Shown here: piece by piece, positions 1-8,549 of the stretch
How the letters are laid out: each line of letters starts with the position of its first letter
How positions within the stretch are numbered: position 1 is the stretch's first letter
Source of the DNA: Halanaerobiaceae bacterium ANBcell28
Lineage (GTDB): Bacteria; Bacillota; Halanaerobiia; Halanaerobiales; DTU029
Length of the DNA: 64,000 bases
Assembly: GCA_037623315.1 (NCBI GenBank)
Contig: JBBJJH010000016.1
Span: 1 to 64,000 of the forward strand
Direction: 5' to 3'
Position numbers and translations under genes: made by a program
Notes under the pieces: generated by a model
What the model was told of the DNA's origin: nothing
The model's input: the letters and a program-made list of their open reading frames with translations, nothing else
Databases searched by the model: none

Positions 1-298
1 TCTTACAAACTTTACAAAGGTATTGACCACGACCGCCAGTATTATCATAAAGATAGATATGTGGAGCACCACATCGAGGGCAGGTCACTGACTTAGGAAC
101 TTTGTATTTGGCATTACGCCGATTAATCGGCTTAAGAACTTTACCATGTTTCTGTTGATAATCAAATATTAGTTCCTGATAATCCAACCTTTCCAGGACT
201 TCAATAATAGGTAAGTCATCAACTTGCAGATGATGATACTTTTTACTAATAGGTACTTCATCTTTAGGCATGAAGTCTTTACTAACTAGCAAAGTCAT
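1..298 (-). CDS. transposase, N-terminal part (cut by window edge)
   Basis: An open frame starts at an ATG at 298 and runs off the left edge, giving about 99 residues. Near its end it carries a zinc-ribbon pattern: CPRCG, then after about 14 residues CKVC. The preceding stretch is rich in Lys, Asp and Tyr. Short zinc-ribbon N-termini of this kind are typical of DDE transposases of small insertion sequences, so this is read as the 5' part of an IS transposase. The catalytic domain lies outside the window, so the IS family cannot be named and it is unknown whether the gene is intact. No terminal inverted repeat was found between 299 and 537. Confidence 0.6.
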   Translation of the reverse strand, partial: MTLLVSKDFMPKDEVPISKKYHHLQVDDLPIIEVLERLDYQELIFDYQQKHGKVLKPINRRNAKYKVPKSVTCPRCGAPHIYLYDNTGGRGQYLCKVCK

Positions 299-537
299 AA
301 GATAACAAATAATATGATATTGAATTTGAATATAAACTAATAAGATTTTAATAACTTGTTTCAAAGTTTGTCACCGCCTATCTTTTTTAGGATAATTAAG
401 GCACTTTACAACCTAAATATACCTCAAAAAGAGGGGGGTGGCAAGTTTTTAAGCTCAAATCCCTACAATAACAGGGCTTTGACAATATATTTTAAAAGAT
501 TTTTTGACAATACGGGAAAATTAAAGGAGAATCTAAT

Positions 538-1683
538 ATGAAAGAAGTATATTTAGATAATAGTGCCACAACCCGGCCATTAGACGAAGTTGTCAAAGCA
601 ACAGTTGAAGTTCTGCAAGAAAACTACGGCAACCCCTCTTCTCTACACAACAAGGGATTAACAGCAGAGAGAGTTCTTAAAAAGGCCCGGGAGAAAATAG
701 CTGAAAAACTAAAAGTATCAGCACAAGAAATATATTTTACTTCTGGTGGTACTGAAAGTAACAACCTGGCTATTAAAGGTATTGCTTATCAATACCAGAA
801 TAGAGGAAAACACATCATTAGCAGTGAAATAGAACATGCCTCTGTACTGGAAAGCTTCAAGGCTCTAGAAAAAGAAGGCTTTGAAGTCAGCTATCTCAAA
901 GTGGATAAACAAGGCTATATTTCTCTGGAAGAATTAGAAAATACAATCAAGAATACAACAAGTCTAGTTAGTCTAATTCACGTAAACAATGAACTAGGGA
1001 CAATCCAGGATATTAAAAAGATCGGTAAAATAATAAAAAACAAAAATCCTTTGACCTATTTTCATATAGATGCTGTGCAATCATTAGGAAAAATATTATT
1101 GGAGCCAGCAAAAAATAATATCGATCTCTTAACAATAAGCAGCCATAAGATACATGGCCCAAAAGGAATCGGAGCACTTTATTTGAAAAAAGGAATTGAA
1201 GTTAAAACTCAAAGCCATGGTGGTGGTCAGGAAAAAGGAATACGGAACGGAACCGAAAATGTCCCTGGCATTGCCGGTCTAATTCCTGCAATTGAAGCTC
1301 TACCGGATTTCTCAAATAACTATCCGGCAAATGAAAAACTGGAAAAACTAAAAACGTATTTTCTAGAAAAACTAAAGGAAGTAAAAAAGGAAGTAGTTAT
1401 CAACTCCCCGGAAAAAGGAGCTCCACATGTTCTGAGTCTATCATTCCCGGGAATCAAAGCTGAAGTTCTAATACACAGCCTTGAAAGCAAAGGAATTTAT
1501 GTTTCAACCGGTTCGGCCTGCCATTCAAGAAATGCAGTTAAAAGTCATGTTCTAAGAGCAATTAATTTACCTGAAAAATTAATTGATGGCACCATTAGAG
1601 TCAGTTTCTCTCATTTTAATACTAAAGAAGAAATTGACTATACTATTAACACGTTAAATGAACAACTGGAAATGTTTTTTTAA
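538..1683 (+). CDS. cysteine desulfurase (NifS/IscS family)
   Basis: A PLP enzyme that removes sulfur from cysteine as an enzyme-bound persulfide; 381 residues, usual for the family. The PLP lysine is Lys204 in SSHKIHGPKG, a His sits at residue 100, and the persulfide Cys is Cys328 in STGSACHS. The start has a good ribosome site (aaaggag, about 7 bases upstream). The gene points toward thiI with one gene between. In many Firmicutes a dedicated desulfurase next to thiI supplies sulfur for 4-thiouridine in tRNA, so that is the likely role here, rather than general Fe-S assembly. No iscU or sufU gene is adjacent. The family assignment is firm; the specific sulfur acceptor is inferred from context. 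Confidence 0.93.
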   Translation: MKEVYLDNSATTRPLDEVVKATVEVLQENYGNPSSLHNKGLTAERVLKKAREKIAEKLKVSAQEIYFTSGGTESNNLAIKGIAYQYQNRGKHIISSEIEHASVLESFKALEKEGFEVSYLKVDKQGYISLEELENTIKNTTSLVSLIHVNNELGTIQDIKKIGKIIKNKNPLTYFHIDAVQSLGKILLEPAKNNIDLLTISSHKIHGPKGIGALYLKKGIEVKTQSHGGGQEKGIRNGTENVPGIAGLIPAIEALPDFSNNYPANEKLEKLKTYFLEKLKEVKKEVVINSPEKGAPHVLSLSFPGIKAEVLIHSLESKGIYVSTGSACHSRNAVKSHVLRAINLPEKLIDGTIRVSFSHFNTKEEIDYTINTLNEQLEMFF

Positions 1684-1812
1684 AGTATGATCACCTCCTG
1701 CTTTTCTTTATTTAATTTTCATTTTTTCTAAAAAAGAAAATAATTGCTTTATTACAGGATATTTAATATAATAAAGTATATAATATGAAAAGAACAGCGG
1801 AGGTGAAATAAC

Positions 1813-2901
1813 ATGAACCCTTATAAACTAGAAAAATTACCGATAAAAGATGCTATCGATCCTTTAGCTTTTTACAGTGAGCTAATAGAAGCCAATACCA
1901 ATACGGGAAAATACCAGATTATGTTGAAAAAATCAAAAGTAAATGATCTCTTTTTAATTACTCCCTTTTCTATACAGGAAGCGATTCAATCAAGCAAAAT
2001 TGAAGGTACACAGGCTACTTTTGATGAAGTTCTGGAATTTGATATTGACAAAAAAGAAAAAAATAATGACGCACAGGAAGTTTTAAACTATTATGAAGCG
2101 TTAAAATATGGCCAAGAAGCATTAGAAAAATATCCAATTTCAACTCGTCTATTTAAAAAACTCCATGACATTCTTTTAAGTAATGGAGTAAGAGGGCAAA
2201 ATAGAAGTCCTGGAGAATATCGAAATATCCAAAATTATATAGGACCTGAAGGATGTACTATGGAGAATGCAACATTTATACCTCCCGAACCTCAATATAT
2301 TGATTCTTGTATATCTAATTTAGAAAATTATATTAATAATCCACAAGATGATTTACATTCTTTACTTAGAATTGCAATTATTCACGCACAATTTGAAACA
2401 ATACATCCTTTCCTGGACGGGAACGGAAGAATTGGAAGGATCTTAATACCTTTATATTTATATAACGTTAATCTAACTGATTCTCCAAATTTATTTATCA
2501 GTGAAGTATTAGAAAAAGACAAGCATAAATATTATCGACTATTAAATGGAACAAGAACTGATAAAGATGGTTGGAATATATGGATTAAATTCTTCTTAGA
2601 AAGTGTAAATAAGCAAGCGTTAAAAAATATAAACTTAATTGAAGACATAGATATCCTATATGAAAAAGATTTAGAAAAAGTAATGGCTTTAATTAATAGT
2701 AGTAATATTATTAATCTAATTAAGGCTATGTTTCAAAGACCAATATTTAATGTAAAAACAATTACTTCTCTATCAGGGATTGCAGATGTGACATGCAGAA
2801 GATATCTATCAATCCTTGAAGAAGAAAGAATAATTTACTCTGATAATAAAAAAAGAAACAGAAAGTATTATTATTATAATTTACTTGATTTACTGCGCTA
2901 A
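1813..2901 (+). CDS. Fic-domain protein with N-terminal inhibitory helix and C-terminal winged helix
   Basis: Fic proteins usually transfer AMP from ATP to a hydroxyl side chain of a target protein. The active-site motif HPFLDGNGR is at residues 198-206. An inhibitory-helix motif of the S-x-x-x-E-G type (SSKIEG, residues 60-65) precedes the Fic core, as in class II Fic proteins where this Glu blocks ATP binding. The last ~70 residues look like a winged-helix DNA-binding domain. The start has a strong ribosome site (ggaggtg). The gene lies between the desulfurase and thiI and ends 25 bases before the thiI start, so all three may be co-transcribed. Nothing suggests a thiolation role; target unknown. 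Confidence 0.88.
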   Translation: MNPYKLEKLPIKDAIDPLAFYSELIEANTNTGKYQIMLKKSKVNDLFLITPFSIQEAIQSSKIEGTQATFDEVLEFDIDKKEKNNDAQEVLNYYEALKYGQEALEKYPISTRLFKKLHDILLSNGVRGQNRSPGEYRNIQNYIGPEGCTMENATFIPPEPQYIDSCISNLENYINNPQDDLHSLLRIAIIHAQFETIHPFLDGNGRIGRILIPLYLYNVNLTDSPNLFISEVLEKDKHKYYRLLNGTRTDKDGWNIWIKFFLESVNKQALKNINLIEDIDILYEKDLEKVMALINSSNIINLIKAMFQRPIFNVKTITSLSGIADVTCRRYLSILEEERIIYSDNKKRNRKYYYYNLLDLLR

Positions 2902-2926
2902 AGAAAATAAAATAAGGGTGATAAAT

Positions 2927-4126
2927 ATGTATCAAGCAATATTAGTTAGATATGGTGAAATAAGTTTGAAGGGAAAAAATCGTTCTTTCTTTGTCAACAA
3001 ACTAATTGGGAATATCAAACAAGCTTTGAAAGGAACGGGTAAATTCAAAATTGAAAAAACCTATGGTAGGGTCTATCTCTACATAGATGATAATCCAGAT
3101 AAATACATAGAAAAAATGAAAATGATTCCAGGGATTGTATCCCTCTCTCCTGTAGCTATTACATCACTTGAATATGAAGATATCAAAAGTACAGCTCTAG
3201 AGCTTTTTAAAAAAACAGTGTCTACTTATCCAGTGACTTTTAAAGTAGAGACAAGTCGTCCTAATAAAAAATTCCCCATGAAAAGTCCAGAAATTAATAT
3301 GGACTTAGGTGGCTATATTTTAGAAGATATAAATAAAGATAGCAAGCAGAATGAAAATGATAAATTGACAGTTGATGTACACAATCCTGATATACTTGTA
3401 AGCCTGGAAATTCGAAAAGATAAAACCTTGGTCTATACAGAAAAAGTTGACGGACCAGGCGGACTACCTGTTGGTGGTAGCGGTAGTGGTCTCCTCCTTC
3501 TCTCAGGTGGTATAGATAGTCCAGTTGCTGGCTGGCTTGCCATGAAACGGGGAATGACCATTAATGCCATATACTTTCATAGCTTTCCCTATACCAGTGA
3601 TCGAGCGAAAGAAAAAGTACTGGATTTAGCAAAAGTACTTGCTAGCTATGGAGTGAAAATCAATCTCTTTGTCTCTCATTTTACAGATATACAGATGGAA
3701 ATTCAAAAAAGATGCCCATCAAAATATAATATTACAATCATGAGAAGATTTATGCTAAGGATAGCCAGTAAAATTGCCCGTAAAAACGGTGATCTAGCTT
3801 TAATTACTGGAGAAAGTATTGGACAGGTAGCCAGCCAGACCTTAGAAAGCATGCATGTAATTAACGAAGTCACAAATCTACCTATAATCAGACCTTTAAT
3901 CTGCATGGACAAGACAGAAATAATGGATATATCCAGAGAAATCGGCACATATGAAATCTCTATTCAACCATATGAAGACTGTTGTACAATCTTTGTTCCT
4001 AAACATCCAGTTACCAGACCCGGACTTAAAGACACACATCAAGCAGAAGCGGATTTTAGTGAAGATGATATTGAAAGATTAATTGAAGAATCAATTGCTA
4101 AATCAGAAACTATAGTGATAGGCTAA
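2927..4126 (+). CDS. thiI: tRNA sulfurtransferase ThiI
   Basis: Adenylates uridine-8 of tRNA and inserts sulfur to form 4-thiouridine; in some bacteria it also serves thiazole synthesis. The 399 residues contain an NFLD/THUMP region (about 1-165) and a PP-loop ATP pyrophosphatase domain with SGGIDSP at 193-199. There is no C-terminal rhodanese domain, as in Bacillus-type ThiI, which takes sulfur from a dedicated desulfurase; the desulfurase upstream fits that. The frame is open 14 codons further upstream to 2885, inside the Fic gene, but the family N-terminus (MYQAILVRYGEISLKGKNR) and a ribosome site (aagggtg) favour 2927. A terminator follows at 4201-4229. Confidence 0.94.
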   Translation: MYQAILVRYGEISLKGKNRSFFVNKLIGNIKQALKGTGKFKIEKTYGRVYLYIDDNPDKYIEKMKMIPGIVSLSPVAITSLEYEDIKSTALELFKKTVSTYPVTFKVETSRPNKKFPMKSPEINMDLGGYILEDINKDSKQNENDKLTVDVHNPDILVSLEIRKDKTLVYTEKVDGPGGLPVGGSGSGLLLLSGGIDSPVAGWLAMKRGMTINAIYFHSFPYTSDRAKEKVLDLAKVLASYGVKINLFVSHFTDIQMEIQKRCPSKYNITIMRRFMLRIASKIARKNGDLALITGESIGQVASQTLESMHVINEVTNLPIIRPLICMDKTEIMDISREIGTYEISIQPYEDCCTIFVPKHPVTRPGLKDTHQAEADFSEDDIERLIEESIAKSETIVIG

Positions 4127-4174
4127 AACTTTCACCTATATAAACTTAGTTCTTTTCTGAGCCAGCTTAGCAAT

Positions 4175-4192
4175 AGTTAGCTCTTGGATAAA
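4175..4192 (+). repeat. remnant matching the 3' end of the 250-bp structured repeat
   Basis: These 18 bases match the conserved 3' end of the elements at 8275-8523 and 48540-48798 with one mismatch (agttagctcttggataaa against agttagctctcggataaa). The next bases, gtgag, equal the start of those elements. No other part of the repeat is recognisable here. It could be a decayed copy or a target-like sequence. Confidence 0.35.
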
Positions 4193-4200
4193 GTGAGCAG

Positions 4201-4229
4201 GCGGCATCTTTAATGATGTCGCTTTTTTT
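4201..4229 (+). terminator. rho-independent terminator after thiI
   Basis: An 8-bp stem (gcggcatc with gatgtcgc, one G-U pair) with a 6-base loop is followed by seven T. It lies about 75 bases downstream of the thiI stop and closes the desulfurase-Fic-thiI unit. Confidence 0.8.
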
Positions 4230-4325
4230 CTTGCAAAATTCTATATAAATCCTTTAAAGTGATAAGTAATTAAGTTTTTTTGCAGGAATATCTACTATCA
4301 TAAAGAATATTTATTAATAATGGGA

Positions 4326-4391
4326 TAACACGAATTTAAGAATCGTGTTACCGGCTAATTGTTTAAGCCGATAATTCTATAACACAGGAGG
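4326..4391 (+). promoter_or_regulatory. paired hairpins in the leader of the ABC transporter operon
   Basis: Two perfect hairpins stand in series: taacacga/tcgtgtta (4326-4333 with 4343-4350) and cggct/agccg (4352-4356 with 4366-4370). The 3' arm of the first (gtgtta) can instead pair with taacac at 4380-4385, directly before the Shine-Dalgarno sequence aggagg. This allows two exclusive folds next to the ribosome site, as in translational switches. It matches no riboswitch class known to me, and a protein operator is also possible. Confidence 0.4.
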
Positions 4392-4401
4392 TTCTTTTTT
4401 T

Positions 4402-5463
4402 ATGAAAAATACGGGAAAAAAACTTAAGAAAATTATTATTTCAATCCTTATCCTCTTCTCTATTACTTTAATACATACACAAGGGATAAGTGCTGAAGAA
4501 AAAAATCAAATTACAATTACTGATTCAAATGGAAGGACTGTTAGCATAAATAGGCCTATAGAAAGAGTAGCAATTCTAAATGATAATGCTGCTGAAATCA
4601 TGAGGGCCTTAGGGGTTGAAGACAAAATTGTAGGTATTCATCAAGTAATGCAAGGCAACTCATACTGGTCAAAAGATATACAGGAAAAGCCAGTAGTAGC
4701 TTCATTTGCTGAAATTAATTATGAAATGCTGGCTGAAGTTCAACCTCAATTGGTCATCTCTTCCACCACAACACACGGTGTCGTTGGTGAACAAGGAAAT
4801 CTTAGGGCTTTTGATATTGTAGATATAAAGCTAAATTTACGTCGCCCTGAACTTATTAAAGATGAGATCTTACTCTTGGGTAAAATATTTGACAGAGAAA
4901 AGGAAGCACATGAACTACTTGAATTCTATCAATACTATGAAGACTTGATCTCCTCTACTATAAAAGAAATCCCTCTAGAAGATAGACCTACTATCTTCTT
5001 AGAATATCATGCAGGAGATTTTGCTACCTCAGGAAAAGAATCTCGCTTCTATGAACAAACTATTCTGGCTGGGGCTGTAAATATTGCTTCTGAATTTACA
5101 GGTGATTATAAAGTAAATGCCGAATGGGTAATTGAAAGAAATCCAGATTTAATCCTTAGAGAACATGGTGGGGCCCTGGGTTTTGATATAAGTTCATATG
5201 ATTTAGCCAGGCATGTTAGAGAAGAAATTATGAATAGACCTGGTATGCAATTTACAAGAGCAGTTCAAGAAGGAGATGTTTATATCCTGCCTATAGATAT
5301 ATACTCTCGTCCAAGATATATAGTAGGAGTTGCTTATTTAGCAAAGTGGCTTTATCCTGATCTTTTCCATGACTTAAATCCAGATTTAATCCATCAGGAA
5401 TATTTAGAAAGATTTCAAGGTCTAGAATATAGAGGTATATGGGCTTATCCAGAAAAGAAATGA
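4402..5463 (+). CDS. ABC transporter substrate-binding protein, Fe-siderophore/cobalamin type
   Basis: 353 residues of the FepB/BtuF-like periplasmic-binding family. A lysine-rich start, a hydrophobic stretch and a likely cleavage after GISA (about residue 31) give a signal peptide; no lipobox Cys is seen, so the protein may be free in a periplasm, which fits a diderm cell envelope. The body shows the family pattern: an N-terminal IERVAILND strand, a middle long helix and a C-terminal lobe ending near IWAYPE. It heads a four-gene operon with a FecCD permease, an ATPase and a SAM methyltransferase. The ligand (ferric chelate, corrinoid or other metal complex) cannot be told from sequence. Confidence 0.85.
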   Translation: MKNTGKKLKKIIISILILFSITLIHTQGISAEEKNQITITDSNGRTVSINRPIERVAILNDNAAEIMRALGVEDKIVGIHQVMQGNSYWSKDIQEKPVVASFAEINYEMLAEVQPQLVISSTTTHGVVGEQGNLRAFDIVDIKLNLRRPELIKDEILLLGKIFDREKEAHELLEFYQYYEDLISSTIKEIPLEDRPTIFLEYHAGDFATSGKESRFYEQTILAGAVNIASEFTGDYKVNAEWVIERNPDLILREHGGALGFDISSYDLARHVREEIMNRPGMQFTRAVQEGDVYILPIDIYSRPRYIVGVAYLAKWLYPDLFHDLNPDLIHQEYLERFQGLEYRGIWAYPEKK

Positions 5464-5531
5464 AACTGAAACTAGAATCGAATTTAAGAATAAGATTAGA
5501 ATTATAATTAAAACTAAAAAAAGGATAGGAT

Positions 5532-6686
5532 ATGAAAAATAATATAAATGAAATTAAAAAATTAAATAAAGAGTTTAATAAAGTAGTTAATGAAAATAGA
5601 AAACAGAGATCTCATATATCAGAAAATAATATCTTAAAAGATTATCAGAACAATACTAAGAAAAAGATTATAAGAATAATTACACTAATAGTTTTTCTCT
5701 TTTTCTTCTTACTTCTGTCTTTATCACTAGGCTCATCTTCTTTCGGAGCAAAGGAAAGTCTGCAATCACTTTTCTTTTTCTTCTTTCCTGAAATTTCAGG
5801 AACAATAGCCTATAATATTATCTGGTCATTACGCTTACCACGAGTTTTAATGGCTATAGTAGCAGGTATAGGCCTGGCTGCATCAGGACTAATTATGCAA
5901 TCAATCTTGCATAACCCACTGGCATCACCATATACATTAGGCATCTCTTCAGCTGCTTCCTTTGGAGCAGCTCTAAGTATTATTCTTAGATCTAGTTTCA
6001 TGGGCCTTTTAGGAAACAGTTTGGGATATGAATTACCTACAATAATTACTTCTTTCTTTTTTGCAGTTCTTTGTATTTTACTAATCTATTATCTTAGTAA
6101 AAGGCAAAAAAGCAGTTCAGAAACAATTATCTTACTGGGTATTGCCATGATGTATCTCTTTTCAGCAGGACTATCCCTCCTACAATATATTGGAGATCCT
6201 GATGAACTAGCAGAGCTTGTTTACTGGATGTTTGGTAGTTTATCTAGAAGTAATTGGTCTCGATTAGGAATTACAAGCTTAATTATCGTGATAATTATAC
6301 CCGTTCTATATAAATACTCTTGGGACTTCAATGCCCTGGCAGCAAATGATGAGACCGCTCAAAGTCTTGGTATAAATGTTGAAAAACTAAGGCTAAAAGG
6401 ACTAATTCTGGCTTCCTTGATGACTGCCATTATTACTAGTTTTCTTGGTCCTATAGCCTTTATTGGCCTGGTAGCACCCCATATTGGAAGAATGCTAATA
6501 GGTGGAGACCACCGTTTCCTATTACCTATAAGCTCTCTTATAGGAGCAATTCTTTTATTACTGTCTGATACAGTTGCCAGAACTATCTTGTCTCCTATTA
6601 TAATACCCGTTGGAATTATAACATCATTTATTGGCGTGCCCCTCTTTATTCACTTAATGTTGAAACGGAGGCGAGAATTTTGGTAA
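5532..6686 (+). CDS. ABC transporter permease, FecCD/BtuC family
   Basis: 384-residue integral membrane permease. A charged N-terminal tail of about 45 residues, rich in Asn and Lys, precedes the first membrane segment and is longer than usual. The family hallmark is clear: LRLPRVLMAIVAG, then QSILHNPLASPYTLGISS. Near the C-terminus the ATPase-coupling region is present (FLGPIAFIGLVAPHIGRML), followed by GDHR. About ten membrane segments are expected. Its stop overlaps the start of the ATPase gene by seven bases, so the two are translationally coupled. It forms the channel for the ligand delivered by the binding protein upstream. Confidence 0.92.
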   Translation: MKNNINEIKKLNKEFNKVVNENRKQRSHISENNILKDYQNNTKKKIIRIITLIVFLFFFLLLSLSLGSSSFGAKESLQSLFFFFFPEISGTIAYNIIWSLRLPRVLMAIVAGIGLAASGLIMQSILHNPLASPYTLGISSAASFGAALSIILRSSFMGLLGNSLGYELPTIITSFFFAVLCILLIYYLSKRQKSSSETIILLGIAMMYLFSAGLSLLQYIGDPDELAELVYWMFGSLSRSNWSRLGITSLIIVIIIPVLYKYSWDFNALAANDETAQSLGINVEKLRLKGLILASLMTAIITSFLGPIAFIGLVAPHIGRMLIGGDHRFLLPISSLIGAILLLLSDTVARTILSPIIIPVGIITSFIGVPLFIHLMLKRRREFW

Positions 6687-7477
6687 ACTTAAAAATAGAA
6701 AAGCTATATTTTAAATATGGAAAACACTCAATCTTAGAAGATATAAATCTTTCTGTAAAAGAGGGTGAAATTTTCTGTCTAGCAGGCTCTAATGGTGCAG
6801 GTAAAACAACATTACTTAAATGTATTAATAGATTATTAATCCCTAAGAAAGGGAAAATATATATTAATGAACGAAATATAAAGAACTTATCGGGCAGAGA
6901 ATTAGCTCAAGAACTTGCCTATGTCTCCCAGGCAAACAAAGAAAAGTTTCCTGCTAGTGTTTTTGACAGTATTCTCCTTGGAAGAAGGCCATATATCAAA
7001 TGGAAACCTACTGCCAGAGATTTTGATATTGTTTCAAGCCTTATAAAGAAACTAGAACTAGAAAAATTCAGTGACAAAGATATAAGAGAACTAAGTGGTG
7101 GTGAACGACAAAAGGTTCTAATAGCTAGAGCCCTGGCTCAGGATACTAATATCTTACTTCTGGATGAACCAGGTAATCACCTGGACTTAAAACATCAACT
7201 AGAACTAATGGAATTGCTTAAAGAACTGGTAGAAGAAAAAAGAATAACTGTAATCATCACAACTCATGACCTTAATCTTGCAGCACGTTACTGTGATAAA
7301 ATCGCTATGTTAGAAGCAGGAAAGATACACGCACTGGGAAATGTAGATATAATTAATTCTGCTAATATTCGTAATGTATATCATGTAAATGCAGAAATAA
7401 AAGAAGAAGCTGGCAAACCATATGTTATACCCCTTAATTCTATTTCCAGAGCAAAAAATAATACAATGGAGGGCTGA
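6680..7477 (+). CDS. ABC transporter ATP-binding protein, FecE/BtuD type
   Basis: 265-residue ATPase energising the FecCD-type permease. Walker A is GSNGAGKTT (36-44), the signature is LSGGERQ, and Walker B is ILLLDEP followed by GNHLDL. In most relatives the residue after DEP is Thr; here it is Gly, a minor change. The start is a TTG at 6680 that overlaps the permease stop (6684-6686), with ggaggcg six bases upstream as ribosome site; no ATG fits better. Four bases after its stop the methyltransferase begins. Confidence 0.92.
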   Translation: MVNLKIEKLYFKYGKHSILEDINLSVKEGEIFCLAGSNGAGKTTLLKCINRLLIPKKGKIYINERNIKNLSGRELAQELAYVSQANKEKFPASVFDSILLGRRPYIKWKPTARDFDIVSSLIKKLELEKFSDKDIRELSGGERQKVLIARALAQDTNILLLDEPGNHLDLKHQLELMELLKELVEEKRITVIITTHDLNLAARYCDKIAMLEAGKIHALGNVDIINSANIRNVYHVNAEIKEEAGKPYVIPLNSISRAKNNTMEG

Positions 7478-7481
7478 GAAG

Positions 7482-8135
7482 ATGGATAAAATAAAAAAAG
7501 AAATGAGAGATAGGTGGAACGAAAAAGGCTGGGACTATGATAAAGCAAGTGCTCATGGAGTTCATAACCATCATGCTAAAAATCAATGGCTAAATATATT
7601 TGAAAACCTTGAAAAAGACAGAAAAAGTAAATACTTTAAAACACTAGATGTAGGTACTGGTACAGGGTTTCTCGCCTTGATAATGGCTGATTTAGGATAT
7701 GAAGTTACAGCTATTGACTGGTCTACTACTATGCTTAGCCAGGCTGAAAAGAAAGCCGAGGAAAAAAACTTTGAGATAGAGTTTATAGAAGGTCAAACAG
7801 AAGGACTTCCTTTTCCAACAGATAGCTTTCAGATGCTTACAGCCAGACATGTTCTCTGGACATTAACAGAGCCAGCAAAAGCCCTCACAGAATGGTATAG
7901 AGTACTTGAAAAAGATGGCATTGTGCTGGCTGACTTTAGTCCAAAAAGTAAAGTTCACAATGCAAAACATTATTCTAAAGAAATCGAAGAGCAGCTACCC
8001 CTAAATAAAAGCATAGAACTTGAAAAATTAAAAGAACTATTTGAAAAAGCAGGGTTTACCTACGTTAGCATTAATAAAATTAAAGAAGAAACAAAACATC
8101 ATCAGGCTACATATTTAATAAAAGCAGTAAAATAA
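7482..8135 (+). CDS. class I SAM-dependent methyltransferase
   Basis: 217 residues. Motif I of the SAM fold is LDVGTGTGFLALIM, with the acidic strand-2 end at AIDWS and a later ARHVLWTL segment typical of the Methyltransf_11/UbiE-like group. The frame is open to 7422 inside the ATPase gene, but the ATG at 7482 has ggaggg eight bases upstream and gives the normal N-terminus (RWNEKGWDYDK). It is the last gene of the transporter operon and is followed by a terminator. Such methyltransferases sometimes accompany metal-chelate uptake genes; the substrate is unknown and a link to the imported compound is only inferred. Confidence 0.82.
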   Translation: MDKIKKEMRDRWNEKGWDYDKASAHGVHNHHAKNQWLNIFENLEKDRKSKYFKTLDVGTGTGFLALIMADLGYEVTAIDWSTTMLSQAEKKAEEKNFEIEFIEGQTEGLPFPTDSFQMLTARHVLWTLTEPAKALTEWYRVLEKDGIVLADFSPKSKVHNAKHYSKEIEEQLPLNKSIELEKLKELFEKAGFTYVSINKIKEETKHHQATYLIKAVK

Positions 8136-8170
8136 TATCCAGTATTTCATCTATTATTATATGCTATATT

Positions 8171-8212
8171 AAAAAGACATTGGCTAATTAATACTAGCTA
8201 ATGTCTTTTTTT
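8171..8212 (+). terminator. rho-independent terminator after the transporter operon
   Basis: A 16-bp near-perfect stem (aaaaagacattggcta with tagctaatgtcttttt, one G-U pair) with an 8-base loop ends in a T run. It lies 36 bases after the methyltransferase stop and may work in both directions. Confidence 0.85.
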
Positions 8213-8274
8213 GCCCTTATTAGGGGGTAACTTTTTTCGGTGAATGAAGTTATGGCTAAGCAGGCTCTATGCTA

Positions 8275-8523
8275 TAAAGTGAGTTCTTAGTTTCAGAGGG
8301 TGTTTTTTGCACCACAGGCACTCCGTATTTAAACAAACCATACATGAACTGTTTAAGGTTGTCACCCACTGAAACTTAGTAAAACGAATCCAGGAGGTTA
8401 GTGCCACTTCGACCTAACTCGATGTAGTAGTACTGGGATCAACATTGCGTTTAGGATAGAAGATCACAGTGATCCCCCACTTAAAGACGTGGGAGTTTTA
8501 GTGGCAGTTAGCTCTCGGATAAA
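8275..8523 (+). ncRNA. structured mobile RNA-like element, copy 1 (HEARO/IS200-IS605-like)
   Basis: The 8136-8549 gap holds no gene but one of two copies of a repeat; the other is at 48540-48798. Shared blocks are the start (ataaagtgagttcttagttt), gaatccaggagg, tagtgccacttc, gatcaacatt, a hairpin plus cccccacttaaag, and the end (ttagtggcagttagctctcg then gataaa). Pairings seen here: agtttcag (8289-8296) with ctgaaact (8369-8376), gggtg with caccc inside it, tgccact (8402-8408) with agtggca (8500-8506), the hairpin GATCAC-A-GTGATC (8462-8474), and cccac with gtggg near the 3' end. Conserved ends, a conserved core and variable arms suggest a structured RNA carried by a mobile element. The HEARO/omega-RNA label is tentative; no TnpB or IscB gene is adjacent. 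Confidence 0.55.
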
Positions 8524-8549
8524 TTCATCTGCGAAGTTTGAGTTACTTA

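Noticed and set aside
425-440. gaggggggtggcaag as a T-box antiterminator or riboswitch piece
   Set aside because: It lacks the T-box core order, the specifier domain and a downstream terminator, and the next gene is not an amino acid gene.
356-541. 61-residue open frame before the desulfurase
   Set aside because: TTG start without a ribosome site, low-complexity hydrophobic content and no recognisable motif; it overlaps the desulfurase start. Probably chance.
4402-5463. Substrate-binding protein as a lipoprotein
   Set aside because: No Cys is present near the end of the signal peptide.
8221-8549. Copy 1 of the repeat as a cis riboswitch for the patatin gene
   Set aside because: The patatin gene is on the opposite strand and points away; a second copy lies in an unrelated location.
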